Both the position numbers and the translations under genes were made by a program. The notes beneath the pieces are model-generated. The model worked only from the letters and a program-made list of their open reading frames with translations, did no database searches and had not been told where the DNA came from. Shown here in pieces: positions 62,801 through 64,000 of a DNA stretch of 64,000 nucleotides (its first letter is position 1; each line of letters begins with the position of its first letter). The DNA comes from CBDDFQ01 sp965227035 (lineage in GTDB: Bacteria; Pseudomonadota; Gammaproteobacteria; Burkholderiales; Burkholderiaceae_C): contig OZ245724.1 of NCBI GenBank assembly GCA_965227035.1, positions 1,426,001 to 1,490,000 of the forward strand, given 5' to 3'.

Positions 62801-63959
62801 GACATTCGGAAACGGCACAAAAGCAATCGACTGGTCGACTCTGAATTCGATACTCGACGACTTGAAACAGCTGGACATCGAAGATCATCAAACTGCGCTG
62901 GCCTGGCTGGTGTCCAAAGTCGACGGTTTGTCGGAGCCGGATGCCACCCTTATGTTCAACGCGATCTGGAAGTCGGTTGAAGAAATACCTTCGCCCGACA
63001 AGCGCGACATTTACGGCGACTCTTTTGCTTTTCGCACGAGGCTTCAGCAAAGCACGACTTTTGACCGTCTTTTGACCTATTCCAATTCTGTCGGCTACGG
63101 TTCGCGAAGCACGGTTCTCAAGCGGATCGCATCGTCAATCTCCAGGCTTCATGTGGATGACAGGTGGGATAGAGCGCAAGCGGTGCTGAGCGCAATCCAA
63201 AGGCTGGACAAGGAACAGCGCGTCGAGCCCTTGCTGGAATTGGCCAGTCTTATTACGTCTTTGAACAACACCGACAGACTCTCACTGTTCGACAAGCTTT
63301 GGATTGAAACCACCCAACTCGAATCAGACAATGCCGGCCGATGTCTGGTTGCCCTGGCCAACGAATTTCTTCGACTCCCGATAGCGGATTTGGAGCAGCG
63401 ATTCGAAACGCTACTTGACTCGAAGGCACTTGCCACTTCAAATCCGGCCGAAAAAATGGAGGTGGCCGATCGTCTTTTGCAAGCGGTAGAGCGCCTTAAA
63501 CCGTCGGCTCGATTCCGAGCAATGAAAGGAATTATTTCCCTCGCGAACGATCTTCCTTCGCAATTGCCGGTGCCGTTACTCGGAAAAGCGCTCAGGCAGC
63601 TCCACCTGTTTTCTTCGGATGAAGCGGCGCAGGTATTCGAAGAAATGTCCGGGCTTATGCAGAGACTGAAGCCACTCGACGAAGCACTGTTTTTGGTGGA
63701 TTCTTTGCGTGAGTTGCCCGAAACATTGATCGTCCAAGCGTTCCGTAAAGCAATGGTGGTAACGCACGCAATCGACCTGAACGATCGTGCTTCCGCAGTA
63801 CTGGAGTTGGCGCGTGCATTGATCCATCTTCCGAAAGAAGAGATGCGGCAGGAGGCCGATGCGCTTTTCTTGTGTGTACGTCAGTTCCTGGCACTGGAGG
63901 AGATGCCGGATGCTCTTTTGGAGGCAGTGGATTTGATCCGGAAAGCGATGAGTAACTAG
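59895..63959 (+). CDS. Large effector-like protein with helical-repeat C-terminus (paralog C)
   Basis: I choose the TTG at 59895 (GAAGG 8 bases upstream), matching the start of B; a GTG at 59886 is an alternative. The product is 1,354 residues. The N-terminus (LAVSSEFFSSAISRGFPASS) is Ser-rich like B. Core motifs: VAELNDLLVEELSDAFL, LSHEQAKLLIEASGVDN, LGSAFDALISAVP, GRSIPPDAKDM, H409-S-V-QDHFQ, GKLARLVLAHDRDIPHQL (about 707). A low-complexity bridge (about 770-830) and a coiled coil (about 870-970) lead to a helical repeat region (about 980-1354) with L-x-x-LP and R-x-x-x-L spacing (ANEFLRLPIADLEQRF; FLVDSLRELPETLIVQAFRKAM). The stop is at the very end of the window. Function is unknown. Confidence 0.82.
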   Translation: MAVSSEFFSSAISRGFPASSIRSPDSALSTTVDPAMSSSLPADALVDVAELNDLLVEELSDAFLSNYSEPKRTAAGTDFTIDSIVLEAAKSRPPEPWNPNSVLLPSAKAAQKKLIKKAGAGVKVYKAHASNFGSMLYQYSQNEVKDLSHEQAKLLIEASGVDNRAAVHLGSAFDALISAVPTAAVKSLGGYAADELKDAVAELSEFGVDVAQAVENASRAGKGAAKSAVRIANTSLLKPLGLGFFGRSIPPDAKDMVIKPEQIQRINEEIAKLKNRPETLVGIPSPLNERELHAALLKELEALQSARAEFDDALGLRHEQKIMLATTFATVGVKIAARLAAEVALTPYGLSELARLISMAIDPSMAAATKGVSNRQQTYKIARVALHQYKQGQLTEGLTQTEKLEAVSHSVQDHFQGSDEANYHRNLNTVLHVRLDEQACEIEKDHRRIGELQMLCDAKNAAATKVVHKVFTIQDEIGSVNSGFKTNMKSRNPFARPLEYLKVDTEIVESLLGMASGSPAVSNPEFAAAITTHAGALLTVHASSSAESTDLMHRFKKAYLLRTGESLSDELLFEKYEETRFRMADWLARNIHPLHGSDRKIAKAGTPGQEQNKKRLAYLTSNLEIVIERAKKEGELRSALSDLNLLNSKAYGLLDKPNVAYTKASAKYRVELEALQKKHSTDIRKYQQYKLDLDNFANNRADLVDPKGKLARLVLAHDRDIPHQLGQGVQHRVLKDFRKRTGVELGMVLGGSLVGGGVLSAVSDYLSTGDSEDFSANVSSNGMKKTSASTSSLRAKYRFGISGQALQNEDSVGTLSEIFSDSTVGLQRGPAAGKIYVNAFNEPKSSEAELVKLVGQFQKNLDWKLRGEQEISEAIDELEAGRRVDVLQISVDRRQKLKLDKSSEVIRLQDELAEAHASWMNLGHDFPKALPDQDLRIEKIQRALHDAQDELKSVEHHLLELQNVMTKISTFGNGTKAIDWSTLNSILDDLKQLDIEDHQTALAWLVSKVDGLSEPDATLMFNAIWKSVEEIPSPDKRDIYGDSFAFRTRLQQSTTFDRLLTYSNSVGYGSRSTVLKRIASSISRLHVDDRWDRAQAVLSAIQRLDKEQRVEPLLELASLITSLNNTDRLSLFDKLWIETTQLESDNAGRCLVALANEFLRLPIADLEQRFETLLDSKALATSNPAEKMEVADRLLQAVERLKPSARFRAMKGIISLANDLPSQLPVPLLGKALRQLHLFSSDEAAQVFEEMSGLMQRLKPLDEALFLVDSLRELPETLIVQAFRKAMVVTHAIDLNDRASAVLELARALIHLPKEEMRQEADALFLCVRQFLALEEMPDALLEAVDLIRKAMSN

Positions 63960-64000
63960 TCGATCCGGAACGGCATTTCGCGGTGTCACTCTCGAGATGA

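Overview
The window looks like a chromosomal segment of a Burkholderiales betaproteobacterium. The main clue is gene order: dapC-dapD-pilU-dapE-prmB-yheS on the minus strand, divergent from smc-zipA-ligA-def, plus the map-glnD and purL blocks. Family-level placement is not possible from this sequence alone. No tRNA, rRNA, CRISPR array, insertion sequence or integrase was recognised.

Layout. (1) 1-4.6 kb: the 3' part of a polar amino-acid ABC ATPase, convergent with a permease/binding-protein pair; then the divergent yeiH (sulfate exporter family) and yeiE (LysR regulator) pair. (2) 4.7-11.2 kb: a small secreted repeat protein with a good terminator, then a very large gene (protein A, about 1,859 aa) that ends in a recognisable pertussis/cholera-toxin-like ADP-ribosyltransferase domain. 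(3) 11.2-26.5 kb: conserved housekeeping genes (yheS, prmB, dapE, pilU, dapD, dapC; smc, zipA, ligA, def). (4) 26.5-31.4 kb: an osmoprotectant receptor-permease fusion and the amino-acid importer genes aapJ, aapQ and aapM, neither with an ATPase gene beside it. (5) 31.5-40.3 kb: glnD, map, purL, a small membrane protein and an orphan amino-acid binding protein. (6) 40.5-57 kb: a 3,396-aa repetitive surface protein (LEPR-XLL-like N-terminus, DUF4347, cadherin-like and VCBS repeats) followed on the same strand by a TolC-like lipoprotein, a periplasmic HlyD-like adaptor, a membrane HlyD-like adaptor with a GAF-like N-terminal region, and an M50 metalloprotease fused to a lipoyl/HlyD-like domain. 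There is no ABC ATPase. (7) 57-64 kb: two more large proteins, B (847 aa) and C (about 1,354 aa), paralogous to the N-terminal core of A.

How it fits together. Region 6 reads as a dedicated export and processing locus for a giant adhesin that lacks RTX repeats and a type I secretion ATPase. A, B and C form one family: a shared core of roughly 640-740 residues, followed by unrelated or extended C-termini (short tail in B, helical repeats in C, helical repeats plus linkers plus ADP-ribosyltransferase in A). B and C share an identical 16-bp sequence and a GC-rich inverted repeat in their leaders, and both appear to start at TTG. This is the most unusual content of the window: an effector/toxin family with variable payloads, two members of which sit directly behind the unusual exporter. 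That the exporter handles them is inference; nothing in the sequence proves it. The 5' end of A looks disrupted compared with B and C, so A may be frameshifted or decaying at its N-terminus.
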